From: Devosia crocina
GTDB lineage: Bacteria > Pseudomonadota > Alphaproteobacteria > Rhizobiales > Devosiaceae
DNA: 64,000 nucleotides
Direction: 5' to 3'
Assembly: GCF_900116545.1 (NCBI RefSeq)
Contig: NZ_FPCK01000001.1
Location: 1,798,001 to 1,862,000 of the forward strand
Shown: piece after piece, positions 17,675-25,722 of the stretch
Position numbering within the stretch: position 1 is the stretch's first letter
Layout of the letters: each line of letters opens with the position of its first letter
Notes under the pieces: model-generated
Told to the model about the DNA's origin: nothing
Database searches by the model: none
The model's input: the letters and a program-made list of their open reading frames with translations, nothing else
Program-made: the position numbers and the translations under genes

Positions 17675-18434
17675 GCGGCTTCCCCTGTCCCTGAAGCCTT
17701 TGGATAGTCACGAGTGGCTGCCTGTAGCAATCGGCAGATCGAGGGCCGCCGTCTGGCGAATTGGCATCGGTAAAACGGCGCTTTATCTCAAGGCAGAGCC
17801 CAACCATGAGCTGGCGGAGATGCCTCGTGAGCTCTTGCGGCTCGATTATCTGGCCGGAATGGGATTCCCAGCGCCACGGGTCGTTGATCACGTTCAAGCA
17901 GATGACTTCAGTTGGCTGTTGATGACTGAGGTCAAAGGTCAGGATCTGACGCGGACCCTAGAACGGCGTGTCGATGTCGCCCGCATGCTGGCTGAAGGGC
18001 TGAGGCGGCTTCATGCACTCGATCCCGTGAACTGCCCCTTTGACCACGCGCTGGACCAACGCCTTGCTGATGCCGAGCGCAACCTCGCCGCAGGTTTGGT
18101 CGACGAGAGCGACTTCGACGATGACCGGCAAGGCTGGACCGGCCAGGCAGTGTTTGATTGGCTCGTGGCAAACAGGCCAGCGGAAGAGGAGCGCGTTGTC
18201 ACGCACGGCGATGCCTGCCTGCCGAATGTGATGTCGGTGGACGGGCGCTTCAGCGGTGTAGTCGACTGCGGCCGCCTTGGTGTTGCTGATCGGTGGCAGG
18301 ATCTGGCGCTGGCGTGCCGCAGCCTCCAGTCGAACGGCGGCACGGAAGTCGTCGGTGAATTTCTCTCAGCTTACGGCACAGAGTTCGACGCAGAGCGTTA
18401 CACCTATTATTGCACCCTCGACGAGATGTTCTAG
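17661..18434 (+). CDS. APH(3')-like aminoglycoside phosphotransferase
   Basis: Protein-kinase-like enzyme resembling APH(3')-II enzymes, which phosphorylate the 3'-hydroxyl of kanamycin and neomycin. The 257-aa product starts at GTG 17661 behind GGGAGA; its frame stays open well upstream but that is aat sequence. The ATP lysine is K44 in LYLKAE. The Brenner motif is H182-GDACLPN with catalytic D184 and N189, and metal-binding D202 is in VVDCGRLGVADRWQDLAL. The tail ends in LDEMF, where APH(3')-II ends in LDEFF. It overlaps aat by 14 bases and its stop shares CTAG with the convergent next gene. Actual resistance is not shown by sequence. Confidence 0.9.
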   Translation: MSVRERLPLSLKPLDSHEWLPVAIGRSRAAVWRIGIGKTALYLKAEPNHELAEMPRELLRLDYLAGMGFPAPRVVDHVQADDFSWLLMTEVKGQDLTRTLERRVDVARMLAEGLRRLHALDPVNCPFDHALDQRLADAERNLAAGLVDESDFDDDRQGWTGQAVFDWLVANRPAEEERVVTHGDACLPNVMSVDGRFSGVVDCGRLGVADRWQDLALACRSLQSNGGTEVVGEFLSAYGTEFDAERYTYYCTLDEMF

Positions 18435-18928
18435 CTCTTGAGCTTGAACTCCAGAATCGTCACCCACTCGTTCATATCCGGCACATCGTGCGGATCGGTT
18501 TCGTAGAGTTCAAGACGGCAGGCGAAGTGATCGCCGTCGGCCCGTTGCTCGACATCGAAATGCGTTTCGGTCAGACGCGACCAACCAACCAGCAGCGTCG
18601 TCACGTCCATGAGCTTATCGGGGTGACCATGCCAGGTCATGGTCACATACCGGCCCGCTGGTAGTATGCCGGTCCGTATTTCACCAGGCGAAGGGCTCGG
18701 CGTTTGGAGGGCGATACCTGCCTCGACATCCAGGGTGTCGGCCATGTCGATCCGGCGATAGTTGTAGAAAGCTGGTCCCGCCGGCTCCAGCCCGTGATCC
18801 GCGATATGGCCGAAGAGCCTCGGAAAGCCCTCGTTCGCGGGACGCTGCATCTCGTCCATTCGTACTGTGAACGGCAGATAGATATAGGGCCGCGCCTCGC
18901 GCTCGACGATCTTGGGTAGCGTCAACAT
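18431..18928 (-). CDS. GyrI-like small-molecule-binding domain protein
   Basis: 165-aa stand-alone domain of the GyrI-like/AraC-effector type, a fold that binds hydrophobic small molecules and toxins. Visible hallmarks are the opening PKIVEREARPYIYLPF, a central DVEAGIAL strand, the LPAGRYVTMTWHG segment and a C-terminal acidic strand with ETDPHDVPDMNEWVTILEF. Start is the ATG at 18928 behind GAGGA. No DNA-binding domain is attached. It converges on the APH-like gene with a 4-base overlap; the pair may have arrived together between aat and the DUF2155 gene. Confidence 0.75.
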   Translation of the reverse strand: MLTLPKIVEREARPYIYLPFTVRMDEMQRPANEGFPRLFGHIADHGLEPAGPAFYNYRRIDMADTLDVEAGIALQTPSPSPGEIRTGILPAGRYVTMTWHGHPDKLMDVTTLLVGWSRLTETHFDVEQRADGDHFACRLELYETDPHDVPDMNEWVTILEFKLKS

Positions 18929-19009
18929 CCTTGTCCTCCTCCGCGGCACAAAACGCGCCTTGTCCTCCACGACGAGCGGAGGATCACAGTTTGGACATCG
19001 GGACGACGA

Positions 19010-19429
19010 TTATCTCTGGTCCGGCGGAGGAACGCTGGTGCTGGTCTTGCAGCCGATCAGCCACACGTCATACACCGGGTGATCGACCGCGCTGAGCGCA
19101 GGACTATCTGCAAACATCCAGCCGGTAAAAATCCGTTCGGTGGAGCCGTCAAGCGAGCGCTGATCGACTTCGACAAAGACCGAAGTTCGCTGCACCGTGT
19201 CAGTCGCCGGGCGATTGTAGCAGGCGCGCGGCGTGATCTCGAGGGCGCCGAACAACACCGTTTCGTCGATATAAACGTCGAACCGTGTAATCCGGCCCGT
19301 GATCTTGTCCAACCCCGCCAGCGTGGCAACCGGATGCGCGAGCGGCTGTGCAGCTGCCGGCAAGGAAAAAGAGGCTAGGCCGGCCAAAGCCAACGCAATG
19401 AGAAGGCGAGAGATGAAGCGAAGGGGCAT
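19010..19429 (-). CDS. DUF2155 domain secreted protein
   Basis: 139-aa periplasmic protein with a signal peptide (about 1-27, ending PAAAQP). The DUF2155 core is evident: LDKITGRITRFDVYIDETV, FGALEITPRACYNRPATD and IFTGWMFADSPALSAVDHPVYDVWLIGC, with two conserved Cys. The family is typical of alphaproteobacteria and usually sits beside aat and the NDUFA12 gene, as here; its function is unknown. It is 6 bases downstream of the NDUFA12-like gene, so the two are cotranscribed. Confidence 0.88.
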   Translation of the reverse strand: MPLRFISRLLIALALAGLASFSLPAAAQPLAHPVATLAGLDKITGRITRFDVYIDETVLFGALEITPRACYNRPATDTVQRTSVFVEVDQRSLDGSTERIFTGWMFADSPALSAVDHPVYDVWLIGCKTSTSVPPPDQR

Positions 19430-19435
19430 GGCGCC

Positions 19436-19834
19436 TTATTCGGGCGACCAGGCTTGGTAGTCGCCGGTGACGCGCGGGCGTTCGCCCTTGTTGAGCAAGC
19501 TGCCTTCAGGACGATAGGCTTCGGCCGTCCCCGTCAGGTTAGGCTGATGCGGCTTCTGCCATGCGCGCGGCGTGTACTTGGCGTCAGTCGGCACGACATC
19601 GGTCCGGTGATGCATCCACCCGTGCCAGCCCGGCGGAATAGCTGAGGCGTCGGCATAACCCGCGTAGGTCACATAGCGACGATTGGCCTTTTTGTCCTGA
19701 TAGTACCGGTTGCCGAACTCATCCGAGCCGACATACTTGCCGAAGCGTTTGATCCAGAGGCGCGTTCCCCAAGTCTGCCCGCGCCACCAGGCGAAGATTT
19801 CGGTGAGAAACTGTTTGCGATCAGACTTGGACAC
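19436..19834 (-). CDS. NDUFA12-family NADH:ubiquinone oxidoreductase accessory protein
   Basis: 132-aa homologue of the mitochondrial complex I accessory subunit NDUFA12 (B17.2), found in alphaproteobacteria at the peripheral arm of complex I. Recognised from FAWWRGQTWGTRLWI, GKYVGSDEFGNRYYQDK, RRYVTYAG and PPGWHGWMHHRTDVVPT, followed by a Pro-rich tail (HQPNLTGTAEAYRPEGSLL). No signal or membrane segment, as expected for a matrix/cytoplasm-facing subunit. It is the first gene of the pair with DUF2155. Confidence 0.93.
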   Translation of the reverse strand: MSKSDRKQFLTEIFAWWRGQTWGTRLWIKRFGKYVGSDEFGNRYYQDKKANRRYVTYAGYADASAIPPGWHGWMHHRTDVVPTDAKYTPRAWQKPHQPNLTGTAEAYRPEGSLLNKGERPRVTGDYQAWSPE

Positions 19835-20098
19835 GAGACGATTCCGCTCTTCTGGAACGAGTTGAATGGCGGTTTATCACTTCCGCTGCCGGGAGCCTAG
19901 ACAAAAGGTAGTCAATTCCGCGCCACGCCGGCGGTGCTGGCAGCGCTGATCAGCGGGAGCGCTGCATTTCCATGCTCACAGAGTCACTTGCGGTGATCCC
20001 TTTCTCTTCCCGCTCAACTTCACAACTGGCCAGCAGGCTGACTTCTCCCTTCCATCAGACAGGTCTAAGCTCAGGCATTGGCAATGAGGAGAAGGGCC

Positions 20099-20515
20099 AT
20101 GAACGTACGTCTCAATCCCTATATCGGCTTCCGCGATGAAGCGCGCGAAGCTTTGGCTTTTTACCACTCTGTGTTCGGCGGCGAGTTGAGCATGATGACA
20201 TTCGCCGAGGGCGGCATGCCTCATGATCCGGCGGAGGAAAACCGGATCATGCACGGCCAGATCGACGCTCCGAACGGCATGACGCTGATGATCTCCGACA
20301 CTCCGTCGGGTATGGACATGCAGGCGGGAAGCAATATTTCCATTTCTCTCAGCGGCGACGATGTGTCCCTTTTGCGCAGTTATTGGGAAAAGCTGGTAGC
20401 AGATGGACAGGTGAGCATGCCGCTCGAAACAGCACCTTGGGGAGACATGTTCGGCATGCTCTCGGATAGGTTTGGCATCACCTGGATGGTCAATATCGCG
20501 GGTCAGGGCCACTGA
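20099..20515 (+). CDS. VOC superfamily protein (PhnB/glyoxalase-like)
   Basis: 138-aa protein of the PhnB-like branch of the vicinal oxygen chelate fold. It opens VRLNPYIGFRDEAREALAFYHSVFGGEL and has the matching C-terminal half ending WGDMFGMLSDRFGITWMVNI. Members of this branch are mostly uncharacterised; some bind metal but the ligand set here is incomplete. The ATG at 20099 is preceded by GAGGAGAAGG. It appears monocistronic. Confidence 0.85.
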   Translation: MNVRLNPYIGFRDEAREALAFYHSVFGGELSMMTFAEGGMPHDPAEENRIMHGQIDAPNGMTLMISDTPSGMDMQAGSNISISLSGDDVSLLRSYWEKLVADGQVSMPLETAPWGDMFGMLSDRFGITWMVNIAGQGH

Positions 20516-20603
20516 CCGCTCTTCACAATTGCGCTGCCCGGGCGAACTCCGGGCGGCAGCCTTGCGTTGTGTGGCCATCTCGTAAACCAAAGGGAGACGA
20601 GCC

Positions 20604-21092
20604 ATGGCACAGACGCATAACCGCGGAACGCTGATCCCGCAGGAAACCAATTTCGACAACGCCGACCAAGCCGGCATTGCGCAACCCTATAGCCAGAGCG
20701 AGATCGAGGATCTGCTCTATGGTGATGACCGCTCCAGCGAAGAACGCCTCGCCCGCTTGCGCGAAATGCGCGACGAGCTGGCCATGCGCGAGAGCGGCGA
20801 CTGGGGTGATGAAGATCCCGCGGCCATGATCAACGAGATCGATCGAGCAATCGAAGAATTGAGCGGAGACGCTGAAAACAGCGACGACAACTACGAGTTG
20901 GCCGATGTGATGGTCGATGATCCCGCCAATCACTCTCATGCTCTCTCGCCAGACGACGTCGATGCGCTGCGGGAGCTTTCAGGTGAAGCCAGCGACGACG
21001 ATGAAGACGGCTTCTACGAAGAAGACGAGGACGGCCCCGCGGACGACGACCACTGGTCCGGTAGTGAAGAGTTCCGCAAGGACATCCACTGA
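20604..21092 (+). CDS. highly acidic protein of unknown function
   Basis: 162-aa protein with very high Asp/Glu content, above all in the last 40 residues (DDDEDGFYEEDEDGPADDDHW). An internal segment, SEERLARLREMRDELAMRES, is predicted helical or coiled. No signal peptide, membrane segment or known domain. The GGGAGACGAG upstream and a strong terminator after the stop support a real monocistronic gene. Composition suggests a disordered cytoplasmic protein that binds a basic partner, but that is speculation. Confidence 0.65.
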   Translation: MAQTHNRGTLIPQETNFDNADQAGIAQPYSQSEIEDLLYGDDRSSEERLARLREMRDELAMRESGDWGDEDPAAMINEIDRAIEELSGDAENSDDNYELADVMVDDPANHSHALSPDDVDALRELSGEASDDDEDGFYEEDEDGPADDDHWSGSEEFRKDIH

Positions 21093-21096
21093 TCTT

Positions 21097-21124
21097 GGAA
21101 ACCCCGGCCTCTGCCGGGGTTTCC
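21097..21124. terminator. terminator shared by convergent genes
   Basis: Perfect 12-bp stem GGAAACCCCGGC / GCCGGGGTTTCC with loop CTCT, four bases after the stop of the acidic-protein gene and 12 before the stop of the convergent SMP-30 gene. A T-run (ATTTTGG) is present only on the plus side, but the stem would work both ways. Confidence 0.85.
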
Positions 21125-21136
21125 ATTTTGGCCACG

Positions 21137-22048
21137 CTATGGTGTCTGGGCACCGTTGGTCGCGAGATAGATCGAATAGATCGATGTGGTGGCCGCGATG
21201 AACAAACGATTGGCCTTGATCCCGCCGAAGGTGAGGTTCGCCACGCGCTCTGGCACATGAATACGACCGAGCAAGGTTCCGTCCGGGGCGAAGCAGTGAA
21301 TGGCAGGCCCGCCGCTTGTCCAGACATTGCCGTGCACATCGACGCGCAGACCGTCGGGAATGCCTTCCGGCACCTCGCAGAAGACTCGGTTATTCGTCAG
21401 CGTCTTTCCGCCTACCACGTCGAACACGCGGATATGCTTTGGAGCGTCAGTCTTATGGCTGGCGCCTGAATCCACCACATAGAGCAGCTTCTCGTCGGGC
21501 GAGAAGACCAAGCCGTTTGGCTGCAGGAAATCGCTGACCACAGCGTTGAGCTCGCCTGTCGCGGGGTCAAGGCGAAAAACATTGCGCGCCGGCTGTTCCG
21601 GTACGGCCTTGAAGCCCTCATAGTCACTCAGGATGCCGTAGGTCGGATCGGTGAACCATATGCTGCCGCTTGAATGAACAATTACGTCATTGGGCGAATT
21701 GAGACGCTTACCCTCAAAGCTATTAGCGAGCACGGTAATGGTGCCGTCTACCTCGGTGCGCGTGACGCGCCTTGTGCCATGCTCGCAGGTCACGAGGCGG
21801 CCAAGTCGATCTCGCGTATTTCCGTTGGAGAAATGGGAGTCGCTGCGGAACACCGATACGGTACCGTCGGGCTGGTAGCGCATCATCCGGCGGTTCGGAA
21901 TGTCGCTCCAGAGCAGATAGTCCCCATCCTTGAACCAGACAGGCCCTTCTGCCCAGCGGCACTGGCCGTAAAGGCGCTCTAGTTGAGCGCTTCCGATGAT
22001 AAGATCGCGAAACCGCTGATCGATGATTTCGTGGACACTGGCGGCCAC
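21137..22048 (-). CDS. SMP-30/gluconolactonase-family lactone hydrolase
   Basis: 303-aa six-bladed beta-propeller enzyme, likely hydrolysing a sugar lactone with a divalent metal. Metal ligands of the family are recognisable: Glu34 in RWAEGPVW, Asn in LNSPNDVIV and Asp in YVVDSGAS; blade repeats such as GLVFSPDEKLLYVVD and DGLRVDVHGNVWTS are clear. A GTG start at 22048 is chosen because AGGGAGGAAC precedes it; the frame extends to 22147 without support. Substrate unknown; gluconolactone and xylonolactone are possible. Confidence 0.9.
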   Translation of the reverse strand: MAASVHEIIDQRFRDLIIGSAQLERLYGQCRWAEGPVWFKDGDYLLWSDIPNRRMMRYQPDGTVSVFRSDSHFSNGNTRDRLGRLVTCEHGTRRVTRTEVDGTITVLANSFEGKRLNSPNDVIVHSSGSIWFTDPTYGILSDYEGFKAVPEQPARNVFRLDPATGELNAVVSDFLQPNGLVFSPDEKLLYVVDSGASHKTDAPKHIRVFDVVGGKTLTNNRVFCEVPEGIPDGLRVDVHGNVWTSGGPAIHCFAPDGTLLGRIHVPERVANLTFGGIKANRLFIAATTSIYSIYLATNGAQTP

Positions 22049-22231
22049 TTGTTCCTCCCTCGCGCAAAGACCTGCGCTGCCTAGACCCTGCCGCAAACTG
22101 AACGGACAAGGAGCGCTGACCATAGTGACGGAGATAGAGCGGAGCAATGCTGGCCGGTGCCGGTTAACCGCTCGTCAGCCTCGCCGTGAGATTGTTCCCG
22201 TCTGGGGCTCTGCAGCCGACAAAGGATTACC

Positions 22232-22723
22232 ATGACCACTTCATTCACTCGCCTTGCCGCCGCAGCCGGCATAGCAATCCTTGCCGCAACCGCCATGACC
22301 GGCTGTTCGATGATGGGGGCGGGCGGCGGTGGCTCTGCAGCGAGCCTGCCCAATGCGCTGACGGCACGGATGGATCAGCCGGGCGCCGTGCTCGACCGCC
22401 GCGCCGCGATCGAGCTTATCAACTCCTATCGCGGCACTCGCGGCGTCGCTCCGCTCAGCTCAGATACCGGCCTTGACGGCACGGCACAGGCCCTCGCCAA
22501 TCAATACGCACAGACTGGAAACGCCCCGGCCACACCGCAAGGTCTTGTAGTGATGAAGCTCAGCGCAGGCTATTCAACGATCGCAGATACGTTCTCAGGC
22601 TGGCGCAACAGCCCTGCCGATGCAGCAGGACTTGCCGCACAGGCCAGTAAGGCTGGTATCGCCGTCGCCTTCAACGCTTCCTCGGGGTATGGCGTCTACT
22701 GGGTACTGGTTCTTGGCAACTAA
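22232..22723 (+). CDS. CAP-like domain lipoprotein
   Basis: 163-aa predicted lipoprotein: a signal sequence ends in a lipobox with Cys25 (AMTGCS). The mature part, RAAIELINSYRGTRGVAPLSSDTGLDGTAQ followed by ALANQYAQTG and the C-terminal strand GYGVYWVLVLGN, looks like a small CAP/SCP domain, although the canonical His/Glu pair is not obvious. Role unknown, probably in the cell envelope. AAAGGA precedes the ATG. The tusA-like reading frame begins just before its stop codon, so expression may be coupled. Confidence 0.7.
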   Translation: MTTSFTRLAAAAGIAILAATAMTGCSMMGAGGGGSAASLPNALTARMDQPGAVLDRRAAIELINSYRGTRGVAPLSSDTGLDGTAQALANQYAQTGNAPATPQGLVVMKLSAGYSTIADTFSGWRNSPADAAGLAAQASKAGIAVAFNASSGYGVYWVLVLGN

Positions 22724-22958
22724 GCCCGAGATCATTGATGCGAGGGGGCTTAGGTGCCCCCTGCCCGTGCTCAAGCTGGAAAAAAGACTGGAACAGCTCA
22801 GGAAAGGCGAGACCGTGATCGTGCTCGCCACCGATCCGATGGCGCAGGTGGATATCCCGCTTTACTGCAGGCAGCGTGGACATGAGTGCCGAACAGAGAC
22901 GCAGGGCGAGGTCCTGCGTTTCTTCGTTCTGGTCAGTGGCTCAGCCGAGGCTACCTGA
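22713..22958 (+). CDS. TusA-family sulfurtransferase
   Basis: 81-aa sulfur carrier of the TusA/SirA fold, with the signature DARGLRCPLPVLKLEK; the Cys of CPLP forms the persulfide. The fold continues through VIVLATDPMAQVDIPLYCRQRGHE to a final strand. The start is uncertain: a TTG at 22713, overlapping the end of the lipoprotein gene by 11 bases, gives the usual family length, while an ATG at 22689 would add 8 residues. Likely partners are tRNA thiolation or molybdenum-cofactor enzymes. Its 3' end overlaps the convergent carboxypeptidase gene by 8 bases. Confidence 0.82.
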   Translation: MATKPEIIDARGLRCPLPVLKLEKRLEQLRKGETVIVLATDPMAQVDIPLYCRQRGHECRTETQGEVLRFFVLVSGSAEAT

Positions 22959-24114
22959 AAACCGGACGCGGTCGCGGAAAAGGTATGCTCGGATCATCCG
23001 CAACATCGAGGCCTGGGCGCAGCGCGACGTCGGATGCTGCCGTATTCTCTGCCATGGCTTGGACCGGGAATGCGGGCGTATGCGCCGGGCGTGGACGTGG
23101 CAGGACGATACCAGCGCGTATGCGTCCCAGATCCACCGCAACATGCTGCAACTGAGCAATAGTGTCAGTGAGATAGCTGGGCTGGCCTTTGAGACCCATG
23201 GGGTAAGCCGCTTCCTGCGCCTTCACATAATCGCCAGCATCCTTGCCGCAAATGTTGGGCCGCATGTCGACCGGGGCCGCACCTGCGGCGTTGCCGAGGG
23301 CAAGCACTGTCTGCCCCGTCGGCCGGACTTCGCCGGAAAGGCCTTTGAGCAGCAATTCGGCAGCCCTTTCGTTCCGGTCCCGACCCGATGAACCACCCAG
23401 GACCACCGCCAGCAATCGCCGTCCGTTGCGGTCGACATTGGCAACGAGGTTGAGACCGGAGGCACAGACATACCCGGTTTTCATGCCGGTTGCGCCGGCA
23501 AAACTGGTCAGCAGCTTATTTTGAGATTCGAGAACCAGATTGCCGACCTTCACCGTGCTGGTGCGGAACATGGGCATATACTGGGGGAATGTCTGTTCGA
23601 TATAGAGCGAAAGCACCGCAAGGTCGCGCGCGCTTGAGACCTGGCGCGGATCATGAAGGCCATGCGGGTTGACGAAGTGGGTGACAGAGAGCCCCATGCG
23701 GCGCGCCACATCGTTCATCTTGGCAACAAACGCAGCTTCGTTGCCGCCGATGGTTTCCGCGATCGCCACAGCCATGTCATTGGCCGATTTGACGATCAGG
23801 ATATAAAGCGCGTCCTCAAGGGACACAGAGGTATCAACCTTGAGGCCCGAGCGGCTTGGAGCTTGCGCCAGCGCGTTCTTGGAAAGCCTCACTGGGGTGT
23901 CGAGGGTCACCGTACCCTTGGCAATCTCCTCGAAAGCGACATAGGCCGTCATCAATTTCGTCAAGGATGCAGGATGCCAGGGCTGGCCCGCCTCCTGCGC
24001 GTAAAGCACTTCGAGTGTGTCGCGATCGACCAGCAGCAGCGGCATCGCTCCGGCCGGCACCAGGCTCACAAGGCTCAGGGCGAAGGCGAGGAAAAGGCGG
24101 CGCAATTGCAACAC
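22951..24114 (-). CDS. D-alanyl-D-alanine carboxypeptidase (S11 family)
   Basis: Second low-molecular-weight PBP of the window, 387 aa from a GTG at 24114 (the frame is open to 24180). Signal peptide about 1-23. Catalytic motifs are S50-L-T-K53, S110-A-N112 and K212-T-G214, and DAC1-like flanks such as HPASLTKLMTAYVAFEE are clear. After the catalytic domain comes a Pro/Arg-rich tail (PRPRPAHTP and PFPRPRPVFR) instead of a SPOR domain. The repeated PRPRP unit could bind an SH3-like partner or simply be disordered. The start is uncertain because no strong ribosome binding site is seen. Confidence 0.9.
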   Translation of the reverse strand: MLQLRRLFLAFALSLVSLVPAGAMPLLLVDRDTLEVLYAQEAGQPWHPASLTKLMTAYVAFEEIAKGTVTLDTPVRLSKNALAQAPSRSGLKVDTSVSLEDALYILIVKSANDMAVAIAETIGGNEAAFVAKMNDVARRMGLSVTHFVNPHGLHDPRQVSSARDLAVLSLYIEQTFPQYMPMFRTSTVKVGNLVLESQNKLLTSFAGATGMKTGYVCASGLNLVANVDRNGRRLLAVVLGGSSGRDRNERAAELLLKGLSGEVRPTGQTVLALGNAAGAAPVDMRPNICGKDAGDYVKAQEAAYPMGLKGQPSYLTDTIAQLQHVAVDLGRIRAGIVLPRPRPAHTPAFPVQAMAENTAASDVALRPGLDVADDPSIPFPRPRPVFR

Positions 24115-24346
24115 GGGACACTCTTGGATCAATCTTGGAAAGCGGCCCCTCTTAGCAGCCTCCCCACCGCGTCTCAACAAAACCAGTCCTCATTGACGCG
24201 GCTGTGAAATGGCAAGGTCCGGGTTGTTACCGTGCGGCCACAGAACGGCCCAGCCTGGAAACGGTGTTCCGCAACCCTGCACTAGTCACAACAAGTAACT
24301 GTGTTTATATTTGTGCCTGAGTAACCCAACACGGAGGCATGGAGAG

Positions 24347-24766
24347 ATGTCGTTGACCGATACCTCGCTGCACTCGAACTGTTCCGCTATGTCCGATGTG
24401 CTGAGTCGCATCGGCGACAAGTGGAGCGTCATGGTTGTCGGCATGTTGAGCCGCAACGGAACGCTGCGCTTCAATGAACTTAAGCGCATGATCAACGGAG
24501 TGTCCCAGCGCATGCTGACACTGACCTTGCGCAACCTCGAGCGCGACGGTCTCGTGTCGCGCACGATTTATCCCGAAGTGCCGCCGCGCGTCGAATATAG
24601 CCTGACCCAGCTGGGCAAGACGCTGCAAGGGCCTATCAATGCGCTTTGGGATTGGTCAGCCGAGCACCACCACTCGATCGTGGAGGCACGCGCAATCTAT
24701 GATCAGCGCCAAACCTCTGTGGAAGCCGCCGAGCCGCGGAAGATCGCCTATGCGCGGGGCCAATAG
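24347..24766 (+). CDS. HxlR-family transcriptional regulator
   Basis: 139-aa winged-helix regulator of the MarR-like HxlR group. The typical N-terminal Cys (C12 in HSNCSAM) is followed by LSRIGDKWSVMVVGMLSRNGTLRFNELKRMI and the recognition helix in GVSQRMLTLTLRNLERDGLV; the wing carries PRVEYSLTQLG. Members sense electrophiles or oxidants through the N-terminal Cys, and many repress a divergent oxidoreductase; here the divergent neighbour is a carboxypeptidase. An imperfect repeat AGTCAC-N5-GTAACT at 24284-24300 is a candidate operator. Confidence 0.9.
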   Translation: MSLTDTSLHSNCSAMSDVLSRIGDKWSVMVVGMLSRNGTLRFNELKRMINGVSQRMLTLTLRNLERDGLVSRTIYPEVPPRVEYSLTQLGKTLQGPINALWDWSAEHHHSIVEARAIYDQRQTSVEAAEPRKIAYARGQ

Positions 24767-24801
24767 GTCCCCGCACTTCCACAGTTGAAGCAGAACTTCT
24801 C

Positions 24802-25701
24802 CTATCGCTCCGTCGGCGCCATGTGGACGAACTGATTGGTCTTTCCCTGGCCTGCTTCGAGCACTTCACGCCGCGCCTGCGCGCGAAGGCTGGTCGGCAG
24901 GTTGAGAGCGCCGACCAAGGTGCGATATTCCTGGCGGGCACTCGTATGCGACATGGAGGGCACACCGCCCAGCATGTCTTCGTTCAGCGGATCGAACACA
25001 GTCATTCCCATCGGGAAAAGCGAGCGGAAGATTACGCGTTCGGCGATGCCATCGGCCACGCGGCACCCCAGGCGCATCGCTATGCGGTCCAGCATTGTTT
25101 GCACCTGCCGCATATTGCGCGATGACAGCATGGCAATGCGATTGCGAACCAACACCCAGTCGATCGTCCGTCCGTCGATCGAGAGGCGTTCGGAGCGCGC
25201 CCGCTGCACGAGCCGGGCATAGTGGCTCAACTCACGCGGCTCGCCGGTGACCGGGTCGACCTGCGCCATGACGTTGAGATCGATCAGGCTGTCATTGACC
25301 GGGGAGACCAATGTGTCCGCCAACGAATGCGCCAGCCGTGTGAGATTGGTGTCGAAGCCCGGTGTGTCGACGACGATGAAATCGGCACTCTGCTCGACTT
25401 CGGCGATAGCCTGGCGGAAGAGATCGAATTCGAGGCGGTTGTTTTCCCTGAGCGAGTCGCCGCGCGCGAGGGGCAGATGAAAATGGGTCGTATGCGGCAC
25501 GCCAAGCCCATGCTGGCGTGCCCAGTCGCGTCGATTGCGAACATAGTGGGTCAGCGTCTGCTGGCGACTATCGACATCGATGGAAGCGACCTTGTGGCCT
25601 TCGTAAAGCAGGTAGACCGCAAGGTGAAAAGCCGTGGTCGATTTGCCCGACCCGCCCTTCTCATTTCCTACAACGATGACATGCCCCGCCTGACGGACCA
25701 T
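24802..25701 (-). CDS. mipZ: division-plane positioning ATPase MipZ
   Basis: ParA-like P-loop ATPase that forms a polar gradient from ParB-parS and blocks FtsZ assembly away from midcell in alphaproteobacteria. The 299-aa protein has the deviant Walker A V-G-N-E-K-G-G-S-G-K-S-T (about 11-22, signature Lys15 and Lys20), the SIDVDSRQQTL switch and Walker B FIVVDTPG. Length and the RNRIAMLSSRN segment separate MipZ from ParA and Soj. Upstream DNA holds a GANTC site and a TTAA cluster that suggest cell-cycle control (listed separately). Confidence 0.92.
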   Translation of the reverse strand: MVRQAGHVIVVGNEKGGSGKSTTAFHLAVYLLYEGHKVASIDVDSRQQTLTHYVRNRRDWARQHGLGVPHTTHFHLPLARGDSLRENNRLEFDLFRQAIAEVEQSADFIVVDTPGFDTNLTRLAHSLADTLVSPVNDSLIDLNVMAQVDPVTGEPRELSHYARLVQRARSERLSIDGRTIDWVLVRNRIAMLSSRNMRQVQTMLDRIAMRLGCRVADGIAERVIFRSLFPMGMTVFDPLNEDMLGGVPSMSHTSARQEYRTLVGALNLPTSLRAQARREVLEAGQGKTNQFVHMAPTER

Positions 25702-25722
25702 CTTGCCCCCAAATCATAGCTC

